From: Tricholoma matsutake
Taxonomy: Eukaryota > Basidiomycota > Agaricomycetes > Agaricales > Tricholomataceae
Direction: 5' to 3'
Length of the DNA: 64,000 bases
NCBI GenBank assembly: GCA_026075535.2
Contig: AP026542.1
Location: forward strand, 3,162,001 to 3,226,000
The translations under genes and the position numbers were made by a program. Below are positions 11,935-22,583 of this stretch, piece after piece (position 1 is the first letter of the stretch; the number at the start of each line of letters is the position of its first letter). A model generated the notes under the pieces. That model saw only the letters and a list, made by a program, of their open reading frames with translations. It was not told the origin of the DNA and searched no databases.

Positions 11935-12098
11935 TGTTAGGAAACCACCCCATTACCTAATAAAATCTCATTTTTATTTTATTATGTTGAATTACACTAT
12001 ATTATGCCAAATGATGCTACACTTTGATAGCATGAGAATTTTATTTCGCATGCATCAATATGTATGCGCATGTATGAGTGCGTCAGTAACAACAAAGT
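11935..12098 (+). repeat. 3' LTR of Ty3-B, first part
   Basis: It begins TGTTAGG directly after the polypurine tract and matches 5977-6140 of the 5' LTR. It stops at AAAGT (12094-12098), the target duplicated when A1 inserted. The LTR resumes at 18140. Confidence 0.95.
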
Positions 12099-12524
12099 TA
12101 TAAGGGCAACCTAAGCCTCTAGCAAAGGGAAATCCAAAGTTAAAATTATGCTACATAATACAGGGATTGGGGGCACACCTAGCAAAGGGAAATCCGAAGA
12201 GAAAACTCTAAGGATCCCCTTGCTGATGCCCAGTATATGTGAAGACGACAAAAATCAAATATAACCTAAAAATAGAAAAAGGCGGAGATAGGCGGATCAA
12301 GGCCGCCGAATGACATCATACCAAGGGGTATGTGTCGGAAGGGGTACTCCGCCTCTAAATATAAAAGTGTCAACATATACAAACATGATAGCAAGGGAAA
12401 GTTAGTAATAAAATCCAGAAAAATCATAGAAAATGAAGAATAGAAGGAAATGAGGTGGGGAAAAATATGGGACGAACATAAAAAATAGGAAAAACACACA
12501 GGGCACCCCCTTAGTCCCCTTACA
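12099..12524 (-). repeat. 3' LTR of Ty3-A1 (426 bp)
   Basis: The minus strand begins TGTAAGG next to the polypurine tract and ends CCTTATA. It is the same length as the partner LTR at 17709-18134, with about eight substitutions. Confidence 0.95.
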
Positions 12525-12535
12525 TCACCCCCTCT

Positions 12536-15500
12536 CTAAGATGCATCGCCCCGATGCATTCGAAATCGTATACGACCAAAGTCCGTGACTTGGATGCGAC
12601 GTGGTGCAGCAGTGTGCCGTCGGTGGAATTCCTTGATTAACCGAGGGGCATTTATGTCAGACTCTTCGACCCATGAGTTCTCCTCATACCCATAACCCTT
12701 CCAATGTACCAAATACTGGAGTTTTCCTCGACGTAAACAGCTGTCCAAGATTGACTCGACTTCATATTGGGGTTCTCCCTCGATCACTGTAGGTGGTGGT
12801 GGTGGGTGTGAATGGCGTCCTGGGAACGGATCTGGGGGAGCTGGAAGCAATTTGACGACATGGAAGACGGGATGGAGTCTGGACATGGAGGCTGGGAGGC
12901 GTAGACGATAGGCATGTGTTCCAACGCACTTGACAATGGGGAAAGGTCCCAAGAAGTGATGAGCGAGTTTCTTGGATGGACGTGTAGTGGAGATGTCACT
13001 GGAGTCAAGATAAACTCGATCACCAACCTTGTACTGAGGGGTTGGGGAGTGGCGTTGGTTGTAAAATCGCGCCATGTCGTCCTTCACCTTTGCTAAGGCT
13101 GCCCTTGCCTCCTCCAAGCTATCCCTCATGCGTTCTGTGAACTCATTCACTGTCTCAATGTGTGAGGGAGTTTGGCGAGGTTCAAATCCCATGCGTGGAT
13201 GTCGTCCAGTGTCTAAGAGGAAAGGGGTCTGTTGAGTGGAAGCATGGACATGGTTGTTGTACCCGAACTCGGCCAAAGGAAGGAGATCATCCCAATCATC
13301 CTGGCGTTCATTGACAAAGAGGCGGATGTACTGCTCCAGTTCCTGGTTGACTCGCTCCATCTGGCCATCGGTTTGTGGGTGATAAGCAGTTGAAGCGAGG
13401 AGTTTGATCCCCAGGAGTCGGTACAGCTCACGAGTGAACTCTGCCATGAACTGAGGGCCATGATCCGAGAGGAAGGCACCAGGAAGTCCATGTAATTTCC
13501 ACATGTGGTGGAGGTAGAGTTGAGCGGCACCTAGGGCACTGACAGTGGTGTGAGTGGGAATGAAGTGAGCGTGTTTTCCCACTGAGTCAACTGTGCACAT
13601 CACCGCATCAAACCCGTTTGACTCTGGCAATTCCACCACAAAGTCGACGCTGATGACATCCCAACAACTCTCTGGAACAGGAAGAGGGTGTAGCTCACCA
13701 ATAGGCTTGCGACGAGGGACCTTGGTGCGTAAGCAAAGGTCACAAGTGCGACAATACTGACCAATGAGCCGTGACATTTGTGGCCACCAATAGTTCCATG
13801 AGGTGAGCTCCAAGGTCTTCCAGCATCCGGGGTGGCCAGCAATCTGTGAGTCATGGTGTTGGGATATGATGTGCCGGCGAAGGTCTGGGTCATTGGGAAC
13901 ATAGATGCGATCCCTGAAATACAACAAGTCCTCCTTTTCAGCCCACTCTGCCGCACGTAAGGAAAGGGTCGATCCCTTCCTCAGTTCTTTAACAGCTCGG
14001 GTGACAACATCCTCATGTAAACTGCTACGGTTTGCGTGACGAATGTCACGTAGAATGTCCCGCTCCTCGCCCTGGGGTACGATGCCTTCCAGTGCCCGAA
14101 TGGTGAACAGGTCTGGCTGCAACAGCACAATGTTTTGGTTGTCACCGCTGCCATCCCCATGGTCTGCACGTCGGGATAGGGCATCGGTCTTCCCCATGCT
14201 GCAACCCGGATGGTGGTGCAAGGAGAAGTCGAATCTAGATAGATACAGGGACCAACGAGCTTGATGACGGTTCAATTTCTTGGCCGTCATGAAGTACTCG
14301 AGGTTCTTGTGATCCGTCCAAATTTCCACCTTGTGTTGGGCACCCTCGAGGAAGTGTCGCCACTCCTCAAGCGCACGCATTATCGCCAACATCTCCTTGT
14401 CATGGATCTCGTAGTTTCTCTCTACAGCACTAAGGCTTTTGGAGTAGAACGCAACAGGATGCCACTTCTGGTCCTCCGGAGACTGCTGAGACAACACAGC
14501 ACCCGTCGCAAAGTCAGAACTGTCGGCTTCTACACAAAAAGGATGTGAATCATCAGCAAAGGTAAGGATCGGAGCGGAAGTGACCATCTCCTTAAGCTTT
14601 TCGAACACCTCCTGTTGTGCATTATCCCACCTCCATGCCTCCTTTCCTGTCAAGTCGAACAGCGGTCGTGCATGATGTGAGAAATCCTTGATAAAACGCC
14701 GATAAAAATTGATGAAGCCCAGGAAAGACTGCACCTCCTTCTTGTTCGTGGGCGTAGGCCAAGCTGTGACCCCGTTTACCTTGATAGGATCCATCTCCAC
14801 TTGACCCTCCGAGATAATCAGGCCGAGGTACTCGATCTTGGTCCTTTCGAACTCGCATTTGTCCTGACAAAGGTAGAGTTTGTACCGTCAAAGTTGCTCT
14901 AGGACAAGGCGCATGATGCGACGGTGCTCTTCAACCATGTGAGTGAAGATGAGGATGTCGTCAAGATAGATGCAGACAATGCCTTCGAGGATGAGGTCAT
15001 GGAAGATGTCGTTCATCATGGTCTGAAAGGTGGCAGGGCTATTAGTAAGGCCAAAGAACATGACAAGCAGTTCAAAAAGACCACGGTTGGTACAAAAGGC
15101 TGCCTTCCACTCATCTCCCTCCTTTATCCTCACATTATTATAGCCCCAATGGACATCGAGCTTGGTGAAGTATCGGGCTCCATGGAGCTGGTTTACGAGT
15201 TCGGAGATGAGGGGTAGTGGGTAGCGATTTTTGACCGTGATGTTGTTGAGTCTTCTGTAGTCTTGAACCGGTCGAAGTGAGCCATCCTTCTTCTTGACAA
15301 AGAAAAAGGGAGAGGCCATGGGTGACTTCGATGGTCGAATACGTCCAGAGGCCAGGTGCTCGTCGATGAACTGGTCAAGCTGCCGTTGTTCTTCCAGAGA
15401 GAGAGGATAGACCTTGCAGGATGAAGGGGTTGTGCCGGGGGTGAGTTCGATCGCATGATCCCATGGCTTACGCGCAGGAAGAGAGTCGAATGACTCCTTG

Positions 15501-16427
15501 GAGAACACATCTTCAAACTCATGGAGATGAGGGAGTAAGGAGTTAGTAGAGGATTTAGCAGTGTTGTTTTTGTGGAAGGCCTCGGCGAGGCGTTGGGATA
15601 TGTTCGATGTGGTACACACCTCGAATCGCAGTGTAGAAGATCCGATCACCCTCCTCCACTTCCTCTGGGTCCTCATCATTATCATCCGAGTCCGGCATTA
15701 GATCAGGAACCCCTTCCAATTCCACTTCAGGTATAGGCAGGGGTCCAGCACGACACTTCTGAGTTCGTCGTATTGCCGCCTTCTGTCCACGACGTTCTTG
15801 CCTGGCTTCTGTGAAACACGTCCGACAGCGGGATGGACATCGGCTCATGGTAACCTCCCCAGTGCGCCAGTCGACCTCCGGGTTATGGTCTCGAAGCCAT
15901 GGATATCCCAAAATCGCCTTTTGCTTTCCTAATTGAGTGACAGCAAAAAGGGCATGCTCACTATGATCTTTGTAACGGAGAACCAGGTCTGCAACCTCTC
16001 GGATGGCACCAGCTTCATTTGGGGATCCATCCACGTTATATACAGGTATCGGACGTGAGAGTGAGCGAGTATTTAGACGATGTTGTTGTACCAGATGGGA
16101 ATCAATGAAGAGACCAGTCGCACCAGAGTCCAGGAGCACAGAGACACCGAGTATCTGTCCAGTGTCGGTCGTCTGCAGTTCGATGGCTAGGTTTAAGGAA
16201 TGTGCAGAGGGAGTGGATGCCACAATATACTTGCGTGGTAGTTTATGCTCCCATGATTTAATTTTGGGACATGGAGTAGAAGGAGAGATGGGGAGAGCAG
16301 GTACGTCTTTAGCCAACTTCGAAGGGTCAGAGAGGGGAGCAGTCACAGAAATGGATTCATTCTCCGGGGATTCAACTGACAAGACTTCAAAGCGGTTATG
16401 GACAGGCAGTGAGGGCGTACAATTCAC
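12536..16427 (-). pseudogene. Ty3-A1 pol, nearly intact; one deletion frameshift and one TGA
   Basis: This polyprotein makes the element's DNA copy and inserts it. It contains protease (LLDSGATGLFID, near 16115-16135), RT (TKLDVHWGYNN; YLDD at about 14956-14967, both intact), RNase H (VEADSSDFATGAVLS; EIWTDHKNLEYF), integrase zinc region (HHDSQIAGHPGCW, CRTCDLC), integrase core (VDFVVELPES, SDHGPQF, DGQMERVNQ) and a C-terminal chromodomain (YLVHWKGYGYEENSWVEE, about 12650-12740). Two lesions are seen. About 11 bp are missing near 15621 relative to A2, which shifts the frame between protease and RT. A TGA sits at 14888-14890 between RT and RNase H. The pol frame starts in the GTGA overlap with the gag stop. 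Confidence 0.93.
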
Positions 16428-17542
16428 TCGCTGCGAATAGGAAAATCCTGCTCCTCTACAACTTCCAGCTTAACCTCCTCTGCAACTTGATCCTTCGCTT
16501 CCTCAACATCTACAAGCGCCAACAAATCTTGCAGGAGTTCATCTCGTCCCTTGGGGGTGAGCATGCGGATGTCCTGACGATGGGGACACACTCCAGCCCT
16601 GTGTCCAGGTTCCCCACAACGGTAGCAGAGATCCAACTTACGTGCACGGCTGCGGGCTGCATCAACATCCATTGGTACCGGGACATTGATGGCTGGTGTG
16701 GGAGTTTGACGAACAGGAATGGGGTTAGGGCGGGGAAGGCTTCGATTGAAGGTGTAGGGTGTATGAGTGGTAGTTGGAGCACGGAATGCAGCATTAAATG
16801 CCACATTTGTGAGTCGGTTCTCGTCACAGAGTGAAGCAGCTTCATACCAAGCAAGGATATCATCGTCCGCTGGGCGCCCTTCCAACATCTGTGCAATCTG
16901 GTCCTGAATTTCTCGGTTGAACCCCCGTCGGAACTTCACCACCACTGGTAACCCACTCCCATATCCTGCCATGTCCACCAAATCCTTGAACTCATCGATA
17001 TAGTCGTCCACGGATTGACGTCCCTGGTGGTAAGTGGATGACTCAAGTCGTGTCACTGCTCGGTGGCATTCATTGAGGGGGCAGAAGTGGCGTATGAACT
17101 CAGCTCGAAAGTCACCCCAAGTGGAGAAAGGTAGAGAACCGAGTTCTTTAGTTTGACGTAGGATACAGTCCACATAGAGATAGGTGCGTTCAGATTTCAT
17201 GTATGTGAAGGCCCAATAAATTTTTGCAGCCTCATCGACGAATTGATGCGACTGGAGACTAATGTATAACTCACAGGAATTAAGGAATGCACGTCCCTGC
17301 GCACGTGCACCATTAAATTCAGCGGGGGGGGACGGTTTGATCTGGGCACGTTCCTTAGTGGACGCATTTGGCAAAACATCGTTGTTGGGTGCGCTTGGAG
17401 TCGTAAAGGGGGAACTATTGGTCGTAGGGTTAGCCTGGAGTGTCCTAACGAAGTTTTCAATCGTAGATTTAAGCGAGTCGATTTACACGCGCATTCCGGA
17501 AACGTCGCTTTCAAGCGCGTCAAAGCATTCTGATGCGTCCAT
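16424..17542 (-). pseudogene. Ty3-A1 gag with an early TAA
   Basis: The start is the ATG at 17542 (MDASECFDAL), equivalent to the start in A0. Codon 20 (17483-17485) is TAA where A0 has CAA, a C-to-T change. After it the frame is open to the TGA at 16424-16426. The capsid region starts near AEFNGARAQGRAFLNS; the CCHC knuckle CYRCGEPGHRAGVC lies at about residues 305-318. An internal ATG at 17374 could give a protein lacking about 56 N-terminal residues. Overlapping plus-strand frames such as 16003-16440 are antisense shadows. Confidence 0.9.
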
Positions 17543-17696
17543 GTCGCTAGGGAGCGCGTTTGGCGAAAATGGCGGCGTAATAAAGGCGAGAGTATCTGGA
17601 ACGGTGTGTAGGGACTCTGTGGAGCTTTGGGAAGCATCGTCCAGTCTGTACCTGCCTATCTTGGGCAGCGCGTTCGCGATTTTCGGGCCTTAGGGG

Positions 17697-17706
17697 AGAG
17701 TTTTCT
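17697..17706 (-). promoter_or_regulatory. Ty3-A1 self-priming primer-binding site
   Basis: On the minus strand AGAAAACTCT lies two bases inside the element from the 5' LTR end at 17709. It is complementary to AGAGTTTTCT within the LTR (17810-17819). A TATA-like CATATACT lies about 28 nt upstream of that LTR segment (17844-17847). Spacing and layout copy those of Ty3-B although the sequences differ. A0 has the same arrangement near 1796-1803. Confidence 0.6.
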
Positions 17707-17708
17707 AC

Positions 17709-18134
17709 TATAAGGGCAACCTAAGCCTCTAGCAAAGGGAAATCCGAAGTTAAAATTATGCTACATAATACAGGGATTGGGGGCGCACCTAGCAAAGGGA
17801 AATCCGAAGAGAAAACTCTAAGGATCCCCTTGCTGATGCCCAGTATATGTGAAGACGACAAAAATCAAATATAACCTAAAAATAGAAAAAGGCAGAGATA
17901 GGTGGATCAAGGCCGCCGAATGACATCATACCAAGGGGTATGTGTCGGAAGGGGTACTCCGCCTCTAAATATAAAAGTGTCAACATATACAAACATGATA
18001 GCAAGGGAAAATTAGTAATAAAATCCGGAAAAATCATAGAAAATGAAGAATAGAAGGAAATGAGGTGGGGAAAAATATGGGATGAACATAAAAAATAGGA
18101 AAAACACACAGGGCACCCCCCTAGTCCCCTTACA
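17709..18134 (-). repeat. 5' LTR of Ty3-A1 (426 bp)
   Basis: It has TGTAAGG...CCTTATA ends on the minus strand. It contains the presumed promoter and RNA start (TATA-like 17844-17847, start near 17819) and two copies of a 19-bp direct repeat. Confidence 0.95.
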
Positions 18135-18139
18135 AAAGT

Positions 18140-18362
18140 ACAATATATGTAACATAGTATATAAACCCTAAATATATGCCTAGGGGACCCCAGTTGTGTT
18201 CGTATGCTTGTGGTGTGAATGGCCTATCTCAACAAACTCACTTATTAATAACCCCTCACATCAAAACCATCAGTTCCCCAATCATGCATGCAGATCCCAC
18301 CCCCTTCTTGTAGAGAGAACCTGCACAGTCTTAGCTAGCAGATAGTGGGTGTCACCCTAACA
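18140..18362 (+). repeat. 3' LTR of Ty3-B, second part
   Basis: It continues the LTR interrupted at 12098, after the AAAGT duplication at 18135-18139. It ends CCCTAACA and is followed by GCATG, the duplication belonging to Ty3-B itself. Confidence 0.95.
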
Positions 18363-18367
18363 GCATG

Positions 18368-18509
18368 TGGCAGAGTGGGCTAAAAAGGAGGACTTGTTGT
18401 ATTTCAGGGATCACATCTATGTCCACAATGACCCAGACCTTCACTGGTGCATCATATCCCAACACCATGACTCACAGATTGCTGGTCATCCTGGACACTG
18501 GAAGACCTT
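18368..18509 (+). pseudogene. Ty3-A2 integrase segment between two insertions
   Basis: These 142 bp align with the A1 integrase zinc region, from the WAEKEDLLYFRD equivalent to AGHPG.WKT. The left limit is the B duplication; the right limit is the TIR element. Many C-to-T and G-to-A changes are present. Confidence 0.88.
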
Positions 18510-18829
18510 CATCAGGAAAATTACTTTCTGACCCAGACTTTCCCAGGGTTAAGGCTATTTCCCAGGGCACACTGAATCACCCTGTGATGCCCTGTGATAG
18601 CCTGTGATGCACTGCGACACATCAGGGTTCATGAAATATGACAGGTGCAACACCATGTATATTCACTGTGGTTTTTACTCAATTTTTGCCTTCCTTTTCA
18701 CATTCTCTATTGTTACATAGTGTATTTGTGTTGTATAGTTACTAAAGCACTAAATTTAATACCCCCAATATCCTGGTACAGACTAGTACAAGTAAACCGA
18801 AAAGAAAAAAAATCCTGCCCCCACGCAAA

Positions 18830-20470
18830 GTGTGGGGCAGGGGTCGTCCAATCATGCATCGACACTGTTGTCTCCTTGTTGCCATTTCCCCGTGCCTGTC
18901 ATCCTCATCATGCCTGCTACCTCTCTGTCGTCCCTGGCCTTACCACTCCCCATTTGCACCCCGCGAGCAGTTGCTTGTGGTGGCAGTTGGGGGTGCTGTA
19001 AAGGTGGTGGTGGTGGTGATGTGGTGGCCGTCCTTGTGCTGGTCTTCCTCTTGTTGTCATAGTTGTTGGAGAGTTGGGGCTGCTGGGTCATGCCCGTCAT
19101 TCTGGTGTCATCCCCCTCCCCATTGTTGGTGTCATTGTTGGTTTGCACATTTCCTCCCCCCACAAGGAGTTCCTCACAGCGGTGATTGGCCATTGTCGTC
19201 CTGTTCTTCCACCAGTGATCCACCCCACGAACAGGCAAGAAGTGGTAGTGGGGTCATTATTTCTCCCCCTCATTCCCGACATGCTCCCCATTTCCATCCT
19301 GCGAGCAGGCGGCGATTGGAGATAGTGTCATGGTGTCAGCTTGTCCTGCTGTTCTTCATCCTGTTGTCCACCCTGCAAGCAGAGGCTCGCAGCGGTGTGG
19401 GCATAGGAGAGTGTGGGCATAGGAGATTGCTGTCTCATCACTCATGATTTGTCAGCTGGGGAGGTTGCAACATGGCAGGAGGTACCTACCTTGTGGTTAG
19501 TTATCCCACTAACTGGGCTCTCTGATACCTCCTATTCAATCTCACATCCCATGTGCAAGGGGAGGAGAGCACGGGTGGGCTGGGACAGCCCTTGTTGTCA
19601 AAAAGTCCTAAAGAAGAGTAAAAAGGTGCAGTTAGCCAAATAACAACCAAAAGTTTTAAAAAAAACTTAATACCCTGACAAGCAGTGGCTCGCAGTGGCA
19701 GGGGCGGGTGCTGGGTCGTGGTCTCGTCATTGTCCCTCTCCTTTCCCCTCGCCCTCCCATCACCGTGCTTCTGTTGTTGTTTGTGTCATCTGGTCCTTGT
19801 CCTCACTCTCATTGTTCCCTCATCCTTCCCCTCATCCTTGTCCCCACGTTGTCATTGTTGTCTGGTTGTTGTTGTTGTTGTTCCCCCATCTTCATTCTCA
19901 TCTCTCGTCTCTCATTTCCCATCACCTTGCTCCCTGTTTCTACCCTGTGAGCAGTTGCTCATGGCTGTGGTTGGGGGTGCTTTGACATTGGTTGTCGTCC
20001 TTGTCCTCCCCCTCTCATCATTGTGTCCCTTCTCTTTCCCCTGCTCCTCCCCATAGTAAAGCTTTGTAACTAAAAACCTGTTAGTAAAAAGAACATGAAA
20101 CGAGCAAAGAAAAAAAAAACTTACCGGTGGCCCAAGATGATGTCTCTTCCACCTTTTTTTCATTTGGTTTACCTTCTCCCCCTTGTTTCCCGTCATCTCA
20201 TCATTATGTTGTCGTTCCGTTGTCTCCCCATCATCTCATCATTCCATCATTCCATTTGTTGTCATTCCATTTCATCTGGTGCACGTTGCTGTTCCTGTTC
20301 CCACCCCACGAGAAGTTGCTCATGGCGGTAGTTCTGGGTCTCTTGTGTGGCTGTGGTGGCCGTCATCATGGTTTTGGTGTTGTGGTGTTGTTGTACCATA
20401 GATAGAACCTCAACAAAAAAAAGAGTCAGTTTAAACAAAACAACAAAGAACATCTTAAACAATGTGACAT
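18830..20470. repeat. Low-complexity mosaic block with repeated GAGCAG..GCTC motifs
   Basis: This GTT/GTC/CCT-rich stretch has no convincing gene despite overlapping open frames on both strands. The motif (G/A)AGCAGnnGCT(C/T) recurs, for example near 18966, 19376, 19680 and 19949-19960, with related AGAAGTTGCTC near 20312. It is usually preceded by CCACCCC or CACCCCG and often followed by GGTTGGGGGTGCT. Read on the minus strand, 20078-20124 looks like a short intron (GTAAGT...TAACAG). The same units occur at 37200-37750 and 57840-58300. Confidence 0.6.
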
Positions 20471-20593
20471 GCCATTTACATTGAGGGTCGCATCTTGCGT
20501 ACCCATACCCCTACCCATGCCTACCCTTGGTCCCTACCCACATGGGTTGGCATACCCCTGCCATACACTAGTTGCCTTTGAAGCCCTCAAAAC

Positions 20594-20758
20594 CTGTAAA
20601 TTAATAAAACTTAATTTAGTTGAAGTAAAAGAACAAGAAGTGAAGATAAAAACTTACAAGGGGCCCAAATGACAATTGCGTTGTTTGGGCCCTAGGTAAG
20701 TTCATTTCTCTGTTCTTTGTTCTTTTCAACTAAATAATGTATTTTGTTCATTTTTAGG
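20594..20758. repeat. Foldback repeat centred on GGGCCCAAA, intron-like on both arms
   Basis: An imperfect inverted repeat with arms of about 80 bp is centred near 20676. The core arms are GGGCCCAAATGACAA and TTGTTTGGGCCC. Each arm reads outward as a short intron on its own strand: GTAAGTTTTTATC...TTTACAG on minus (20657 to 20594) and GTAAGTTCATTTC...TTTTTAG on plus (20696 to 20758). Whether these are ever spliced is unknown. Confidence 0.6.
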
Positions 20759-20989
20759 AAGTATACTACTGCCAGAGACATGTGCTGACATGATACTATC
20801 ATACACCCACAACTGAGACAATGGGGATGATGGGATGATGGGGATGAGATGACATGGATGATGAGGAGGCCCCAGGGACTTTCTGTACATATTAGTTTTT
20901 TCTTTTGTAGTTATTTTGTACATACGAAAGAACATATAAACCCTAATTACTCAAACTCAGTAGATAAGTTGTAAAGACCCAAAAAACTA

Positions 20990-21470
20990 GTATGCCAACA
21001 ATAGTAATGAAGTAAGTAAACAATTGTAATGAAGTAAGTAAATAATTGTAATGAGGTTAGCAACAAGTCAATAACAGTTTGTAATGAAGTAAGTAAATAA
21101 TTGTAATGAGGTTAGTAACAAGTCAATAACAGTTTGTAATGAAGTAAGTAAATAATTGTAATGAGGTTAGTAACAAGTCAATTACAGTTTGTAATGAAGT
21201 AAGTAAACAATTTGTAATGAGGTTAGTAACAGGTCAATAACAGTTTGTAATGAAGTAAGTAAGCAATTGTAATGAGGTTAGTAAAAAGCCAATAACAGTT
21301 TGTAATGAAGTAAGTAAATAATTGTAATGAGGTTAGTAACAAGTCAATAACAGTTTGTAATGAAGTAAGTAAATAATTGTAATGAGGTTAGTAACAAGTC
21401 AATTACAGTTTGTAATGAAGTAAGTAAACAATTTGTAAACAGGTAAGTTTGTAATAAAGTAAGTAAACAA
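20990..21470 (+). repeat. Tandem repeat, 55-bp unit, about 8 copies
   Basis: A unit of about 55 bp repeats with few changes; it contains GTAATGAAGTAAGTAAATAA, then TTGTAATGAGGTTAGTAACA and a CAAGTCAATAACA tail. It is AT-rich and non-coding. Degenerate copies continue to about 21560 and reappear near 22265-22350. Confidence 0.85.
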
Positions 21471-21789
21471 TTGGTATTGAGGCTAGTAACTGGTCAATTA
21501 CCATTTGCAATGAATTTAGTAACACTTTTGTAATGGAGTCAGTAACAATTTTGTAGTTGTAGGGACTTTGCACATGAAAAAAGCCTGACGCGATATAGTG
21601 GACACCTAGTTTCACGCCTCATGGTTTCCGGCCATAATACAACCAAACAAAACCCCTTGCCTTCTACAAGAGAAGTAATGACTTCCTCTTTACTACTTGT
21701 TATTTTGTAAGTCTTTTGTTAGTAAATGTATTGACAGTGGGTAACAAATGTCATATTTACAGGCTGGCGGTATCAACAAGCTTCCAATA

Positions 21790-22010
21790 CTGCACTACAA
21801 AGTTGTTTACTGACTTCAATACAAACAATTACTAACTGTGACTGTCTCAATACAAACTTATTACAAACAATTACTAACTGCCTCAATACAAACTACAAAC
21901 AGGTTATTGACTTCAATACAAACTATTACAAGCAATTACCAACTTCAATACAAACGATTCCTAACAGATTACTGACTTCAATCACAAACTTGTTCAATAC
22001 AAACCATTAC
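21790..22010 (-). repeat. Inverted, degenerate arm of the tandem repeat
   Basis: Repeated TTACTGACTTCAATACAAAC and CAATTACTAACT phrases are the reverse complement of the 20990-21470 unit in diverged form. Together the two blocks could fold into a large stem within the TIR element. Confidence 0.6.
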
Positions 22011-22583
22011 TCATGAACCCAGGGACCCCCCTTTATGCTATACTTATAGTCTAATATAATAATATTAGTAGCTGCATCAACAAGCTGCTACTGCGCTACA
22101 CTAACTTTGTAAGTCCTTTGTTAGTCAATGCATTTACAGTTTCAATTAATGTTATATTTGCAGCCTAATTCTGTCTGTGTATTAACAAGCTATTACTACT
22201 TGAACTCATGGATTTTTTCAAGTCCTGTAGTGACTGATGAAGAACTCATCAAGTTCGTAAGTAGTAATGGTTTGTATTGAAGTTAGTAACATATTTGTAA
22301 CAATTATAATGAAGTTGGTAAAGAAATTTGTAATGATGTTAGTGACATCTTTAGGGCAGGCCTTTGTGCATGGGATATTTCTGATGAGGCTATCCAGGAA
22401 GCATGTGAATCATACATTCCTGAGGTGTCCTGGAGCACTTTGGACTGAAATTCACTACCCTGAAGACTGGCAAATAATGGCACTTTACCTACAAAGTGCC
22501 CAGGGTAGACAATAGCCTTGGATGCCCTGGCATGTCCCAAGGCAACCCAGGACACCCTGGGGACAAAAGCAATTTTCCTGATG

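Larger units (their letters stand above)
12099..18134 (-). mobile_element. Ty3 element A1, full-length (6036 bp) with target duplication
   Basis: This is a complete minus-strand Ty3 chromodomain retrotransposon. Two 426-bp LTRs (12099-12524, 17709-18134) differ at about eight positions by eye, mostly at CpG. A 5-bp duplication AAAGT flanks it (12094-12098, 18135-18139). It carries a primer site (17697-17706), gag, pol and a polypurine tract next to the 3' LTR (minus strand AGAGAGGGGGTGA, about 12525-12537). It lies inside the 3' LTR of Ty3-B and is the youngest element of this stack. Three visible lesions (gag TAA, an 11-bp pol deletion, one TGA) disable it. Confidence 0.96.
5977..18362 (+). 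mobile_element. Ty3 element B, complete but interrupted in its 3' LTR
   Basis: This is a plus-strand Ty3 chromodomain retrotransposon with both LTRs (TGTTAGG...CCCTAACA), a primer site, gag, pol, a polypurine tract (AAAAGGGGGGTAA, 11922-11934) and a perfect 5-bp duplication GCATG (5972-5976, 18363-18367). A1 (12099-18134) sits inside its 3' LTR, so B's own length is about 6.35 kb. Gag and pol carry roughly ten in-frame TGA codons plus one frameshift, so the copy is dead but structurally complete. Confidence 0.95.
18510..22583. mobile_element. Non-autonomous DNA transposon with terminal inverted repeats (4074 bp)
   Basis: The left end is CATCAGGAAAATTACTTT and the right end is its inverted match with one mismatch (18-bp terminal inverted repeat). 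It splits A2 integrase between AAGACCTT (18502-18509) and TTGGAGCTC (22584 on), so a 2-bp TT duplication is implied. Subterminal repeats of CCCAGGG/CCCTGG and CCTGTGAT type lie inside both ends. No transposase is recognised; the interior is the mosaic repeat, a foldback and tandem repeats described separately. The superfamily is not decided: a 2-bp duplication allows Tc1-like or CACTA-like mobilisation, but the end sequence fits neither well. Confidence 0.8.

Noticed and set aside
13170..13195. GGTTCAAATCC, a tRNA T-loop-like string
   Set aside because: It is coding sequence of Ty3-A1 integrase; no acceptor stem or A-box fits.
16003..16834. Long plus-strand open frames over Ty3-A1 gag and protease
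   Set aside because: They are antisense to clearly conserved gag and protease domains; the same shadows occur over A0 at 99-930.
18830..19643. Several overlapping open frames of 60-205 codons on both strands
   Set aside because: Composition is low-complexity GTT/CCT, frames overlap on both strands and no domain is visible. Treated as repeat.
20490..20570. ACCC-rich runs here and at 37020-37110, possibly telomere-like
   Set aside because: The units are irregular (TACCCATACCCCTACCC and similar) and do not form TTAGGG or another regular telomere repeat.
20990..21470. Possible CRISPR-like or replication-origin iterons
   Set aside because: The 55-bp units repeat in full without spacers; the setting is a fungal DNA transposon.
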